Origin: Candidatus Heimdallarchaeota archaeon LC_3
Lineage (GTDB): Archaea; Asgardarchaeota; Heimdallarchaeia; Hodarchaeales; LC-3
Direction: 5' to 3'
Assembly: GCA_001940645.1 (NCBI GenBank)
Contig: MDVS01000012.1
Location: forward strand, 7,250 to 71,249
Length of the DNA stretch: 64,000 bases
Part shown: one piece after another, positions 37,201-52,200 of the stretch
Numbering within the stretch: position 1 is the first letter of the stretch
Layout of the letters: each line of letters begins with the position of its first letter
The notes under the pieces: generated by a model
The model's input: only the letters and a program-made list of their open reading frames with translations
Databases searched by the model: none
Told to the model about the DNA's origin: nothing
Position numbers and translations under genes: made by a program

Positions 37201-40200
37201 AAATCATTGTAGTATAGATGTAATCTTCCACTTACTTGCTTTTCTGGATTTACAATTTTATAATTTGTAATAAAATTTTCTACTACAACAGCTATTCTTA
37301 CCGGACCATTATTAGAAAAATCAGGATTTGGGATAAAAGAACTTTTCACATAATATGGATTATTTTTTATCATGTGATGACTAGAACCATCATCCAATAT
37401 ACGTAATTCAAGATAATTAGCAGTCCTTGGAAGAATTTGTAACTTCATTTGGCCTATGCCTATTTCAAATGACGAAGTTGGTGCTTTTAGTAGAGTGAAT
37501 TCAACCGTAAACCCACTTCTAAGATCATTAATATCTTCAGTATCGAGACTATTAATAATTAAATCAGGACTGTATGAACCCTGAGTACTGATATATGAAT
37601 TGTTTAAGTATTCTTCTTGATTATCCAAAACCTTTGTAACAAATGATAAAATAGGATTGTTATTGTTGTAAGACTTATCCTGAATTACAATATCTGAATC
37701 AAAATTATTAAGATCAAGATTACTGAATTGTAGATAAATTAATTTGTTTGGATCATATCCCTGCCCATTTTGGAAAAATGCCCCTTGTTCAGAAATGGGT
37801 AAACTCACTTGATTAAAAGTCTGACCAAATCCATTCGCTAATAAGGGATTATTTGGATTTTCAGTTCCCCAATCATAAATCGAAGAATCATTTAAATTTG
37901 AGGTCGTACTATAATCATCTAATGTGCTGTCGTAATAAAAACCACCATCATAGAACGAATTGGATCCGTTCTCATTTTTCCCAATTAAATCGAAAATATA
38001 TTGATGTCCAATATTATTTTCTCCACTATTCAACCAAGGGATAGTTGGTAATAGGGTATTTCCATCAGCGGTATATTTAAAGGGAATAGAGCCTGTTACC
38101 TGAACAAATTTGCCGCCTCCGTGAAGCCAATTTTCCATAACTGAACCATCATGCTCTATTTCTCCTAACCAAATTTCGTCTATCTCACTACTAAGAATTT
38201 CAACTGGAAGAGCATCATTTAGAGCTAATACCGCCCCAATTGGTCTCCAAATAGATTTTGGAATACGTTGAGTGGTTCCAATCTTAGGCATACTCGATAA
38301 GTCATAATACATGTATCTTCTAAGGGATGATGAACCACCAAATAGAGCAGGAGTCCCAAATGATAAATAGGAGCTAGCCTGTAGTGCTAAGATATCTAAA
38401 TCACCCAATCCGGTCATCCTAAAGTATGAAGATTTAAGTTGATATTCTGAATACTCATTTAGGGAACTTGTTTCTAAGAAATATCCAACATAGAATTTGT
38501 TGCTTGCTTCCACTGCTGATGAATCAATATTATATTTTACATGAGAAAATGTATTAGATCCTGAATTTAGTGGAATCCAATCGTCACTACTAGACGGTCG
38601 CAAATTAATCATTATTTCAGTATATTGAGTATCCAAGGAAAAATCTGTAGGTAATGAAGAAATTGATATTTTAATATCATAATTACTACCAGCATCATAC
38701 CCTGAGGGATACAACCATGAACCAAGTTCTGTAACATTCACTAATGGTAATTGAGAAGCATAAAGTAGACTAATTTTATCATTACCCCCATTTCCTACTG
38801 CTCCGCTTAACGAGAGTAGGAATACTTCATTATCATATTTAAAGATTAATCCACCACGATAATAGCTAGATAAATTAACACAATAAATTTCACCATAATA
38901 TTCATTACAATCGTAATTTGTCAATTGGACGGATGTATTGATTTCAAATTCACCTGTCCTAGGGAATGGTTGATACATATAATCAAATGAATCCGAGTCG
39001 CTTTCAACAAGATTCAGGGTATCATCGTATAATTGATCCTCAATGTAAACACCCGATCCTTGAGATATGATCCAACTTTCGTTAATGGTGTTAATATCAG
39101 TAAAATCAAACTCAGAAGAATTAGGTACAGAATCAACGTCTGCTGTAGCTAATGAAGGATCATAAAAGACAAATGGTAATCGCATTTGACTAGGATGTGG
39201 AACACTTGTTCTATATCTGAAAGAATCATCTAAACTGTTGATATTATAGATGTTAAGACTAAATAATCCTTCTGACGCTCCAACGAGTGAAGTCTGTGTC
39301 GGACCCACTACTAATTCTATTAAGATTTTGTTAATTCCAGGATGAACATGGATGTTTTCAAAAATATCAAATGTTACTACCTGTCTCATTTCGTATTTCA
39401 AGCCATTAACCCATAAGGTAACATCCGACTCATAATAGGAAGAATTCGATAACCCCAAATCAATCTCAAATTCTCCAAATTTATCTAATTCTCCCGAATA
39501 ATCAATATAAAGATCAGTGTAGAAGAACTGAGTAAATGGATTATAAGTCTCTGAATGTAAATTAATATCGTTCCATGGTTGTACAGTGGTGTTAAAAATA
39601 CCTGTAATAGATATCTCATACCAACCCATTTCAGCCATTATTCTTTGTAAATAGTTACTATTATTGGTCAATTGGACTGGATCGAATGATTGAAATTTAT
39701 ACCAATCAGGATCGGAATCTGTATATCCTGTTGCAGTAATGTTAACATCGGTAATTGATAAAGTTGATCCCGAGGTAATCGGTGCTAAGACTTTCCAAGA
39801 TAGAGAATCGACCTTAACTCCTGGTTTGAATATTTCTGTGTATGTCTGCCAATCAGTGAATGAAGAAATGGGTATTGTAAAAGTATTGCTGTTGTAATTT
39901 AGCTCTAACTTAGCAGATGTATCATTAAATGGAGCGTTATTTTTAGCTGAAAACTCAATTAAGAAATCTCCTGCATAACCACCAGTAAAACTAATTAGAT
40001 TTTGTGAGACATATCCTGAGGAGGGAATAGTTATATATCCATTTTCATTAATGACTGTCCCTGAATCATTCCAGAAATCATTGGGATCGTCGTCAATGAA
40101 TGTTTTAAAACTTGGATCGCTAACAAGATTGTATTGATGAATTAATGCTCTTCCATTCGTAGTATCACCCATGATACTCATTTGTGGAGAAGCAACGAAT

Positions 40201-43200
40201 CCTGTTATATTTCCGCTACTTGTTGTGGTATCACCTAAATCATAAATGGTACCAGAAACATTAGAAAAGGCAGAATTATTAGTTCTATTAACAAATCTGG
40301 GTAAAGATATATCTAATTGACCATCAGCAGAAGTAGGAGTAAATTCAAATATTATTTTAGAAACTGTACTATTTCCGCCTGCGTCAATTTCTAAAATATC
40401 CTGTAATCGTATTGAATTGTAAGAATCTTGCCCAATGATTATTTCTTTATCAATACCGTTAACATCGCGTATTTTCATTCTAGTACCCGATGTATTAATC
40501 ATCCCTGTAATTTCACTACTAAATTCAAGGTACGTCTGAGCATCGATCATTATGTCATTGAAATTAATTTCATAGGAAGATACTGATGAGGATTCATAAC
40601 TTGGATGATAAAAGGATATCGAATTGAGATCAGCACGGAAAAGATTATTTCCATTGATTATTTCACCGTCATAAAGAATTCTATTTGTGGAGGGAGTAGT
40701 GGTCATTTCTCCTAATGTTATTGATCCTTGCATTGCTACACCAGTCTTATCATCAATAACAAGTCGGATTGAATCAATAACTGTTGAATATGGTAGTCGT
40801 ATTAATCCTGATGAATTATATTCAAGATCTGTCTCTGTAAGTATATATTTTGATTCCAAGTAACTGTATGTACGGGTAATCACTGAATTTCCATCATTAA
40901 ATCCAGTTACTGTTATAGTAGTCCCTTCAGGATTGAATCCTCGCATATCAACTGGAATCAACAAATCCCCGATCTCTAAGAAATCAGATGACTCAACTGG
41001 TAAATCAATTTGGTATCGGGGATTACCACCAGTATTAATTGCTTGAGAGGTATATTCTATTCTAGGATCTGCAAGCCAAACTGTCCCTTCGTTATGATCT
41101 GCCTGTAAGGTATAGACTACATAAACTTCCTTAATAATCTCATCAGGTCGGGAAATAAAGTAAAGATTTTGATAATCACCCCATAGACCAAATGGAATAG
41201 AATAATCTGGGATCATATCTAAAGGTATTGTGGATGTTGCTCGTTCTTCTGTTCCATCCGAATATACAACATAAACATCTAAATTGGGTGAAATATCATT
41301 TCCATCTGTAGCATGTCCATCGACCTCGAATGTGAAATTTCCATTAGCAAATTTATCATAAACGCTAATGGAGTCTAATACAATTTCAACGACCTCGGAT
41401 GAATCAATAACATTTGCGGTAATTGCTGGTATGACCATAACATCATTTCTGGTCTCAGTAGCATAATATTCATACTCGAACCCATCATAAGCTTTTGTAT
41501 CATCCACTTTATATGATGAAAGTTGAACATTATCAAAGGCTATAATATCAGGACCGACCTCACACCAATCAGGGAATTCAGGATCATGTCCTGATACACA
41601 AGATGATACCAACTCAATTGTAACGATCCCTGATACCACATCATTGAAATTCCAGACATCAATACTCATAGAACCAGTGGTACCACTAGAAGATGTTGGC
41701 AAAAATGTGATATGGTCACTACCATTATAAAAAATATTCACATATGTATCAGAGGTAATTGTATTGCGATCATTGATATAATGATAGTCAAAATCAAGTT
41801 TTACTTTACTGGTAGGATTACTAGGATTAGAATCAATTACACTATTTGCTGGTAAAGAAATGCTTTGATAAAGATTGTTTTCTCTAAAAAAATCTCCAAT
41901 GACTACTTCATACTCACCTGAAGTATTATCGATACAGGATGTAGAGGGATTAATACCATCAGAACAATTAAGATCACTCGCATAATTAGATGACCAATCC
42001 GTAGGTAAGGTGTCGGGTGTTGGTATATTATTATTTGGCCAAGAGCTGAATGACGAATTCAAGAGATAAGCTGTCCCAGGAACCATCCAGCTAAAAGTCT
42101 TGCTCGAGGAATAACTTATTCCAGACCAGTAAGGTAATTTTTCATTGTCTGTATTAATCGTCCAATAATTGGATTGATTACGGAAGTCTCTAGTCTCCAA
42201 GTCGCTTGGTGTGTTTCTGTTTCCGTTAAAGTTAACATAAATGGTGTCGTCAATTATAATACCCAAATCTCCATAAGAATAATTTTCATAAACACCATCA
42301 TTATCAATATCCATTAATGATTGAGATGAAATTCTAACAATTGACTTATCTCCAAATGGTGAGTAGAGATTTGATGTTGCTGTCCCTGTGGTAAAAACTA
42401 CATCCTGAATTGATCCAATGGCATCAAATGAGAAGATAGTCGGAGTCGAATCTTCAAATATCGAGGAATAAGGTAATAAAACAATATTATCAATTATTGC
42501 TTCGTTACTCATTACGGGAGTTGCTCCGATAACTATTCCACCAATTCTTAGATTACTGGAAGAAGGTGTCAAATTCATTGGCGAAGCCATAACTTGAATC
42601 TTAGGAATAATTTCTCCATTAACTATTAAATGTATGAATTGCCCATCGTAGACAAATCTAACATGACTCCATTGATTGTCTTGAAGAATATTATTCCAAA
42701 TTATCTGTGTTGACCAGCTATTATTGACGTAGACTTGAGCTTGAATATCATTACCATATTGATGTATGCGGAAAGTATTATCTTTCTCTATCCAATTCCG
42801 ATAGGAAAATTCATCAGGAATGGTTGGTCTAATATCAAATTCTAAGGTGAATTGTTTAACATCAAGAGAATCAGCATCAGGAATCGTCACATTATTAATA
42901 TCAGATATGACTAATCCTGATCCAAAATAACCATTATCTAAAGGATCACTAATATTAGGATCAGCAACAAAACTAGTCACGTCATTATTGAATAGTGAGT
43001 AATCTTCCGATATGATAGATGCATTTACATTAAAAGATTCGAAGGATAAAGCAATTACTGGTAATTGACCTATATTGCCGAAATAAATTTGTTCATCGCC
43101 AGTTTGGTCATTCCCTGAATCAAAACTTAAAGTAGATGAAAAATCATACTCATTATAAATGAATCTTAATAAATCTGACACTATTTTTGATGTATTAGAG

Positions 43201-46200
43201 AAAGAATCAGAATCAATATCATCAACAAAACCAAATAAAGACTTTCCAGCTTCCACTTCATAAACAATTAAATTACTTTCATTAGAAGAATTCTCAACAA
43301 ATTTTATCAATTCTGGAAAAAGAGAGTGTATAGACAGAAAACCATAAGCAGAATTTGAACCACTTGTATTTAGTGAAGGTAAATATTGATTGGAGGAAGG
43401 TTGCGCAAAATTTAAATTATACTTGTTTCCAATGCTAAAAGATAAATTGTATTCCCAAATAACTGGAGTCGGAGATAAAATTAATGAATTTTCATCTACT
43501 ACGAGATCAACGGTATATTTTCTAGGATTTGATCCATTATAAATTTCTAAAATGTCACCTGGTGAAACATTATCTTTTAAAAAAGAAGAAGAAGATGAAA
43601 TAAAATTTATAGCAGGTCCCTCTAAAGGTGGTTCATTGAATGTCACACCATCAATACCTGTCACACTATTAATACCATCAGTAATAGAACAAACACTACA
43701 ATCAAATAATTTATTAAGATTGTCCATAGATGTTATAAGTTCTGTAGTATCAGCAGAGATTTTTGTCTTAAAATTATTCCCAACAGCTAGTATCATATTC
43801 CCTGCTTCTAAGAACTTCTCCAAAATGCTATCTTCATTTACAGAATATACTTCTAAAGGAAGGACATCAATAACAATAAGTGTATCAAACTGATTATTAG
43901 TAGTACGACTTTTTAACCACAATTCCAATGATTTTTGTTGATTATATTTGAAAGATTGACTCTCTCCAAAAGAAAGAATAGTATTAACAATTTCTTCCTC
44001 AATATCCTGAGCAATATAATTGTCGGACGCATAATTCAATTCCGAATCAGGTCTGCTATCATAGAAAACCCCAATGCTTCCCATATAATTGTGGTCGATA
44101 TCTCTTCCATAAAATTCAATTGGAAGTTGTATATCATTAATAGAGAGATTTTCCTTAACTAACCCTAATTGTTCAGGCCCTATGGGACTGGAATTTTGTT
44201 CAACTTTTTGTCCATTAAGATCAAGAGTCCAAGAAAGATTAGGAAGAGCGGTCGAAACATCAGGAATGAAGCTAATATCCATAAACCATTTATCTGATGA
44301 AATAAATTCATCGAGAGATTTATTATAATTTAGTGCTTCTTCTTTCATGAAAGAAGTTGTAGTTATTGATTCAACAAATAATGATCCAAAATCATTGTTA
44401 CTAATATCAAGCGAGGATGTACTTAATGAATCTATTGAGTCAGAAAATAATAAGAAAGAACTCATATCAAATTCTGAGGGATCAAGGATTCCTTGAGAAA
44501 TACGTAAGGATTTAAGGGTAATCGGATCACCTTTTCCAATTACGATAGGCTGATTATTATTAGAAACATATAATTCACTAATACGCTCTCCTAATGGATT
44601 CATATTTCGATTATTATAGATCTTAATTTTTGATTTCCATACACCATCAGTATCAAAGAAGTAATCACGTGTAATGGCCAAATGTTGTAATTTCTGGTCA
44701 AGAGTTTCAGGATCAGTAATTGGAGAGGAAAGTGTAAATCCATTTGCTTCCATTCTAAATCTAATATCAAATCCTGTATCAAAACGAACAATATCTAATT
44801 GTAGACCATCATCTAAAGTATTTTTCTTTAAAATAGTATGAGTTGTAGTTACTCCTGAGTAATCAGGTAATTCAAATACTGCTTGAATAGTAAAATCTTT
44901 CTTGGTAAGATCAAGTGGTCCTATCTTATCATCTGTATTAACTGATCCCATCCCATTAGATCCATCACCCAATAAGACTTCACCATCCTCAGTATCATTA
45001 ATACTGATATAATTCGTCTCATCTAAAGTCAAACCAACAGTCTGACTGTCAATAATGTTCCATGATTCACTAAAGTTAGTGGAAAGATATGTGGAATAGT
45101 CAATTGCGGATTCTTCAATTTCTGATCCTTCGTTAAAGACATAATAGAGATAATCAAGATGATCAGTGTTTTCTTCAAGACTATTAATTGGATAGAAAAA
45201 CATGGTGACATCCTCGACATCTATTATTGCGTCTAATTGATAATAAGTATTGGGGAGGATATAGGAGGAGTCTAATATGATCGGATCATTTGTACCGTCC
45301 CAGAATTCACCATTTGCAAGGTTATAATCATCTACAACGATTCGCATATAACTTGTGTTGTTAAGATCGTCAACTAATTCGAGATTTATAGTATATTCTT
45401 GTCCTCCTCCTAAATCTGGATCGGGGGTCTTAATGATTGTCGAATAATATCTCCAATCAGAATTGGATGAATCAAATGTCCTTGATCCTAAACTGGCATT
45501 GGTCAATTTTGCATATCCATTAATTATAGAAACATTGGATTCTTGAGATAGCAAAAATGGATCGGAATCTGAGGTAACTAAAGTCCCGTCGAAATTCTCA
45601 ATCAATGTCATTATATTGTTTGAAACAGAATTAGCATCATAGTCATCAATATAATCATTTTCTGATACATATGTCGATTCACTTCTTAATACGACAAAAT
45701 CATCAATGATCGCTATTCCTGAAGAATCCGCGCGAGGTGATAACCCGAAATATCCTTCAATAACATCTCCAATAAATACGGAATCATCCGCTATTGTGGC
45801 AAGTTTATTATTATCTAACCAGACTTCAATTTGTGGTCGAACATCTATTACAAACTTAAACATGACAGTGTGATAAATATCTCGAATTATTGGTATATTT
45901 TCAAGAGTACTAATGGTCTCGGACATAGAAGATCCAGTTAAATCTATCTTTTCTAGAATAAATGTCCCAAAAGTCTCAGATCCATCACCGCTCTCTTCAA
46001 GATTGAAGTAGCTTTGATAATAAATTCCGTCTTCTTCACCAAAGAAGAACCCGGGTATAAAATCGTTACTTTTGACTCTATAATTCATAATCCAGTTATC
46101 AGACACTGTCTTAACACCCTTATAAACCAGATTACCACCAGTGTTATTAAGAACTAATTTTCCATCTTCAATATATGATCCCTTACCGTATTGTGAATAA

Positions 46201-49200
46201 TCAATAGAATTTAGTGCTAGGCTTTCTGGTCCACCACCATTAGAAACATAATAATTCTTGGTCCTGTAATGGGTATTGCCTGCTGCATCCCACGCTTGGA
46301 TCTTAATTGTGTAGGATCCATCTGAATAAGTAAACGTTTTCCAGTTGTAACTTATTGAACCACTTGAGGTAGTCTTCTTTAAGGAGGATCCAATCCATAA
46401 TTTCATGGTAGTTACTCCCACATTGTCTGAAGCAGAAGCTGACAAAGTAACAGTACCCGAGGCTGTTGAGGAAGTGGGATAAATTGTTCCGACATAGGGA
46501 TTTGTTGTATCACCACCACCAGAATTTGAGACGGTGACAGTATGTGTATCACTATCTATAACTCCTAATTCAAGATCCCAGCTCTCGGCCTTTACTGAAT
46601 GACTTCCATTACTATAACCAGTGGTGTTCCAAGTCCAACTTGCAGAACAACTATTATTTGCTGTATATTTAACCGAACTATCAACTAAAATTCTCATTGA
46701 TAGAAAAGTAGAGGAACAATTTGTTGTTGCTCCTGTGATAGTTACATTTCCACTAACAGTTGCTCCCGATGAAGGAGTCGAAATATAAACATCTTGGGGG
46801 GGTGATGTAATGGTATGACTAATTGAAGAATTTGATGTATTTCCTTCAGAATCAGTTTTATACACAGTTATAGTGTGTGATCCAATTGTATACTCAGCGT
46901 AGGATGAATACCAATAGGTAGTTCCTGAGTTTCCATTAAGTGTTGAATACCAGACTCCATCAACATATACCTGTGTCTGAACAATTGTGCTTTGTGTATC
47001 AGTACCATTATGAGTGATAGATATAGTATTAGGAGATTGAGTGGATCCACCATTGGTCGGACTACTAATTGTAATAGATGGAGCAGTTGTATCCACAACT
47101 GTTAAAGTCTTAGGAACAATATAATTATTACCACTTGCATCAGTTGCACGAATAGTAAGTTCATGAGTGCCTTTCGAGTAAGTTGTAGTATCCCAAGAAT
47201 AAGATAAGTCAGTTGGACTACTAGTATCAGAATATATTACTATGTTATCAAGTAATACGTCAATTGAAGTCAACTCGTTCAAATCAGAAGCATTGGCAGT
47301 AAGGAGAACACTACCTGTAAATGATGAAGGTTCAGGTAAAGTCCCATACACGATATTTGACAATGTTGGGGGAGTCACATCGACAACATTATATTCATGA
47401 TGACTCCAAGTATAATTATCAAAATCATCGACCACTAGAATACTCACGAAATAAGGATTATTTAATGTTGGAAATAAGGTAGTATCCCAATCACTATAAG
47501 TCAGATTGCTTGAAGTCGATGTATGGACTGGAAAGAGGGTACTAAGCTCAAAAATCCACAGTTCTATTCTTTTAATCCCACTAGCATCAGATGCATCAAC
47601 ATCAAATACCGGATTTCCAGATATATCACTTCCACTAATCCCTGGCGAAATCCATGAAATTGTTGATTCTATATCTACAATTGTCACTGTTCGATTAAAG
47701 GGAGTCTCATTTAGTAATGCTGAATCATCTACAGCAATGATTTGTAATGGATACGTACCTTCAGTATGAGCACTTGCTTCTATCACATAATCCGTTGCTG
47801 AAATAGAGCAAGTGATTGCACCTCCACATGGGAAATTAGTCTGAATACCATCAAAAATTACTTTAAGATGGTTTAGACCACTAGGATCACGCGCTGTAAA
47901 TTCAATATTGGCACTAGAAGTGATATTAAGATTTTCTGTCGGACTTGACCAGCTAATCAATGAAGGACCAGTAATATCAATAACTTCAATATAATAAGAA
48001 TTACTGGATGAATTTCCAGTAGGATCATATGCAGTGACAGTAACAGTGTAATTTCCTTCAGCAAAAGCAGTTGAATCCCAATTAAAGGCTAATGTAGAAG
48101 AGTCACCATCGGGATTATCTGATAATCCGTTTGATATCTCGGTACTGGTATTATATTCAAAAGAAAGAGAGCTTATCAGAGCTTGAATATTATTTATTCC
48201 ATTTACGTCAGTGGAATCTCCAATAAATAGCTGTGTGGCAGAAATAGCCGTAGGATTACCACTATCTGTGCTTATTCCCATAAGTGTAGGAGTATTCGGG
48301 GCTACTATATCTACTATTGTCAGATCTCTCCATAATGAATAGGTCTTATTAGCCAAACTATTATCAATAATTTTTAATTCCAGTCTACCTACTCCTTCTT
48401 TGAAACTTTGAATATCTATTGTATCAAATGCTGTAACATAAGTAACTGGATCATCATTTATAGTGTTAAACGTTGTCGAGTCAATTAATGTATAATTTCC
48501 ATCAATGGGAGCTTCATCCCAGTAGAGCTCAACTTTCCAAATACCATTAGTATCAGTGATGCTATCCAATTGGATTGGTATTGTCACAGTAATATCAAAT
48601 GGAAAGGCATTATTTGTATTATCAATAAGGAAATCAGAGGTACTGGCAGATGGGGCGGTGATATCAACGACATTTACATTATAGGTAACTGAATCCACGT
48701 TTTCTGCTGAATCCATCCATTCTAAGGTAATGGAATGACCACCTTCAGTATAAGTGGTAGTATCCCAACTATGACTTAGTGTGGTAACATTATCATTAAT
48801 TTGAGCCTTAATTATCGTATCGATATAAATCTTAATATATTCAATTCCTGAAGGATCAGAGGAAATTATTCCCTGAATAGAGACACTACCTTCAACGTTA
48901 GAACTATTAGTGGGAACAAGACTCACAAATCCAGGCTCTATTTTATCATCAACAGTAATAGTGTGAGTGGCCCATTGTTCATTTAAGGGATTTTCACCAT
49001 CAACTGCTTTAACATAAATATTGATTGTTTCATTATCTGCATAACTAGATAAATCTATTGGACTGGAGGTAATAGTATCTCCAGAAGCTGTAGCTATCCT
49101 ATCGTTAATAGTAGTGCCTCCGAGGTATATTTCCATTAATGATATACTGCTAGGATCATTTGCAGATGCTGTTACTGTCATAGTTCCACTATTAGCAATA

Positions 49201-52200
49201 ATATCACTATCTGCAGGTAAGAAACTGGTAATCGCAGGTGCGGTCGTATCTACAACATTAACATATATTGATGATATATCAGAGGCATTAGCTGTATCAG
49301 TACCAGTATATGCAGCATTATCGTAAGCTATGAGGTCGAATCTGTATTCCCCAACAGTATTTAGACCTGCGGATTGCAAATCCAATATTACGTCAATATC
49401 ACCCGTCCAAGAATTAGGGCCTGCAGACCAAAGTGTGTCTTGGTAATCACCATTAATATCATTCATAGCTTGAGTAATAGTGTAATAGTCAGGATTAATA
49501 TCATCAATATCCCAAAATATAGTTCCAACAGATGCGTATTCATGAGTCAAATTAGGAGATCTAGAAATAATTTTCGGACTGGTCAAATCTGCAATGTTAA
49601 TTCTTAGACTATCTACACTACTATTTCCTGCAACATTTGTTGCCCAAAATGATATGATATTCGCATAAAGCAGTTGTGAGGTGTCAAGTGTATAATAATG
49701 AATAGTATTGCTAATATCGTTAGTTAACCAATCTTGTCTAATACCATTAACATAGACATCTAAGGTAGTTAAAGCATACCCACTAGAAGAAGTCGTAATA
49801 GTAAAATCTATATTGGCGTGAGCTGTAAGATCGTTTACAAGATCGCCATTTGCTAAAGAATAAGTAACTGGTAGCTCATTTACGATTGTATCAATACTAT
49901 CAATAGTCACACTAATGGTCCCTTGATTTGGTCTATCCCAATATTCATTAAGAGTAATTTCTGAAAAAGAATCGTTAAGCAATACGAATTCATTTGAAGC
50001 TGTGGTAATGGAAGAATCATCAGATGAAGCTTGTATAGGATAATGATCACCATTTTGCCAAGCTAAAGCAGTCAACGAAACATAATCTATATTGCCAAGT
50101 AATTCTAATCCACTTATATAAACTGTATCATCTTGATTGATATATTCACTGATTTTAGCTTTCGTCACACCTTTTTCTAAGGGGATGAGAATATTTTCTG
50201 TGAAGTGACCAAAGTCATCTATACCGATTAGTGAAATAAATCCATTATTTTGACTTTCCACTACAAGGAATGGATGGGTGTGGCGATTGATAAGAAAGTC
50301 AGTCTGTTCTGAATTTATTTTATCCGAATTACTCTGTGGTCTTTGAATCCCTATTCTGAAATCTTGGTCTATTTCCCAGAAATCAAGATAATGTGTATCA
50401 ATAATTTGCTGTTGGGTCAAGGAATAATCATTAATTGTTCCATATTCTGCCAAATGATAAGGATTAAAGTCTTCCACATAAATAGGTAAAAGATCCTTGG
50501 AGATAATTTGGAAATTATCTAAGAAAATATTTCTAGCAGAGCTACCTGAATATTCCAAGTCAAAAGAAATTGATTCTAAGTAACCGAATAAAGGAGAAAA
50601 GGTGATGGTTTTATCAACAGTCGATAAATCATTAACAAAATCAGCAGGAGTGAGAGTAACGGTTGTATTCGATCCTGAAATGCTAACGATATTATAATCT
50701 AAGATTGGTGAAGGTAATTCATTTACTGCTAATGAGTATGATTCACTATTCACATTGAAAGTTATACTGCCTTTTAACATACTTAGATCAGCATTATCAC
50801 TCATGATATTAAATGATAAATATTGGACATCTTGAATGTCGATTCCTCTAGATGAATAATTGAGTAATTCTGGATCATCAAGTGGGTCATCATTGAAACG
50901 AATATCAAATTTAGTATTACTACCAATTTGTAAAGGAATAATTAAGGAAGGACCAAATGTGCCATATCTAAGACCAGAATAGATGGACTCAGGTGTCTGA
51001 TTCAGTTGAGATGTATCATAGTCGATTGTGAAATCACTAATTGAGTAATAATCATCGACCAACATATTATTATTTATCGATGTTAGACACAATTCTGTCA
51101 AGTTTCCTGTTACAGTACCTGATGTGATTGGGCCATTGGTATACATTGGTACAAGCCCTTCTCTGCCATCAAATACTCGGATTATTCCATTAACTCTTTC
51201 TATTTTTAACCAACGCCATCCTATGTCTCTAGAAAATGTTATACTATCATAATCGATGCCTGTTCCGACGGAACCAGAAATTTTGTATTCAGTTGGAAGA
51301 TCAACTAATTTTATCTCACCAATTTTGGTCGCGTCCGAAAAAAGAGTTATTCCTGTTTCAGAGCCAAATCCATTATAATTAACTCTAAACTGGACTGAAA
51401 AATCATCTATTGTAGAATTATAATCAATTTGACTTAATTCAATTGATCCATTATTACCAGTGGATTGGAATTTTAATTGATTAGATGTCTCTGATAGTTC
51501 AAATGGATACGTAAAACTCCCAGAAATTTTGTTCCACCACGGATCTATAGAAGAATTATTGAAATCATCATTCATAAATGATATTTGATCTATCACTCCT
51601 TTATATATACGGATTTCATCTAAAGAGCCATTGAATCTATAACCTAATCTTAAAGGATTATTATTCTGAGAAGGGACTAAAGGTGTACTTCCAACTCCGG
51701 TGTATATAGGTAATTTTTCCCCATTAATTCTCAAAATAGCTGGTTGGATGCCTGATAAGTTGGTATCGAAGTCTTTATTCGAGTCATAGGAAAATGAGAA
51801 ATGATACCAAGTATTAGAAGTGAAGGAATAATTACTGCTAGTATAATATCCTGATTCATCTGGTACAAGAAAAGTAAAGTATTCATCTTCCACGCGAATT
51901 GAGAAACTTCCTTCTTTTTCTAATATATATTCAATGTCATTATTATTTCGCTTAAAAAAACCTGAAATCGTAAATGAACTAAAATTTAAATCTTTTAAAG
52001 GATCAGTATAAGCATATTTATCTCCAGAAAGAGTCCTTAGGGCATTATTTACCTGAATATCATTATTATCTGAATTATTATTAGTAAACAAAGTCCATCC
52101 ATTACCTGATTCATCAAAGTATTTTGTAATCCCTTCCTCAATAGATTTGGAATCATTATCAAATGACCAATATGCTAATAAATTGGGATCAGAATCTGGA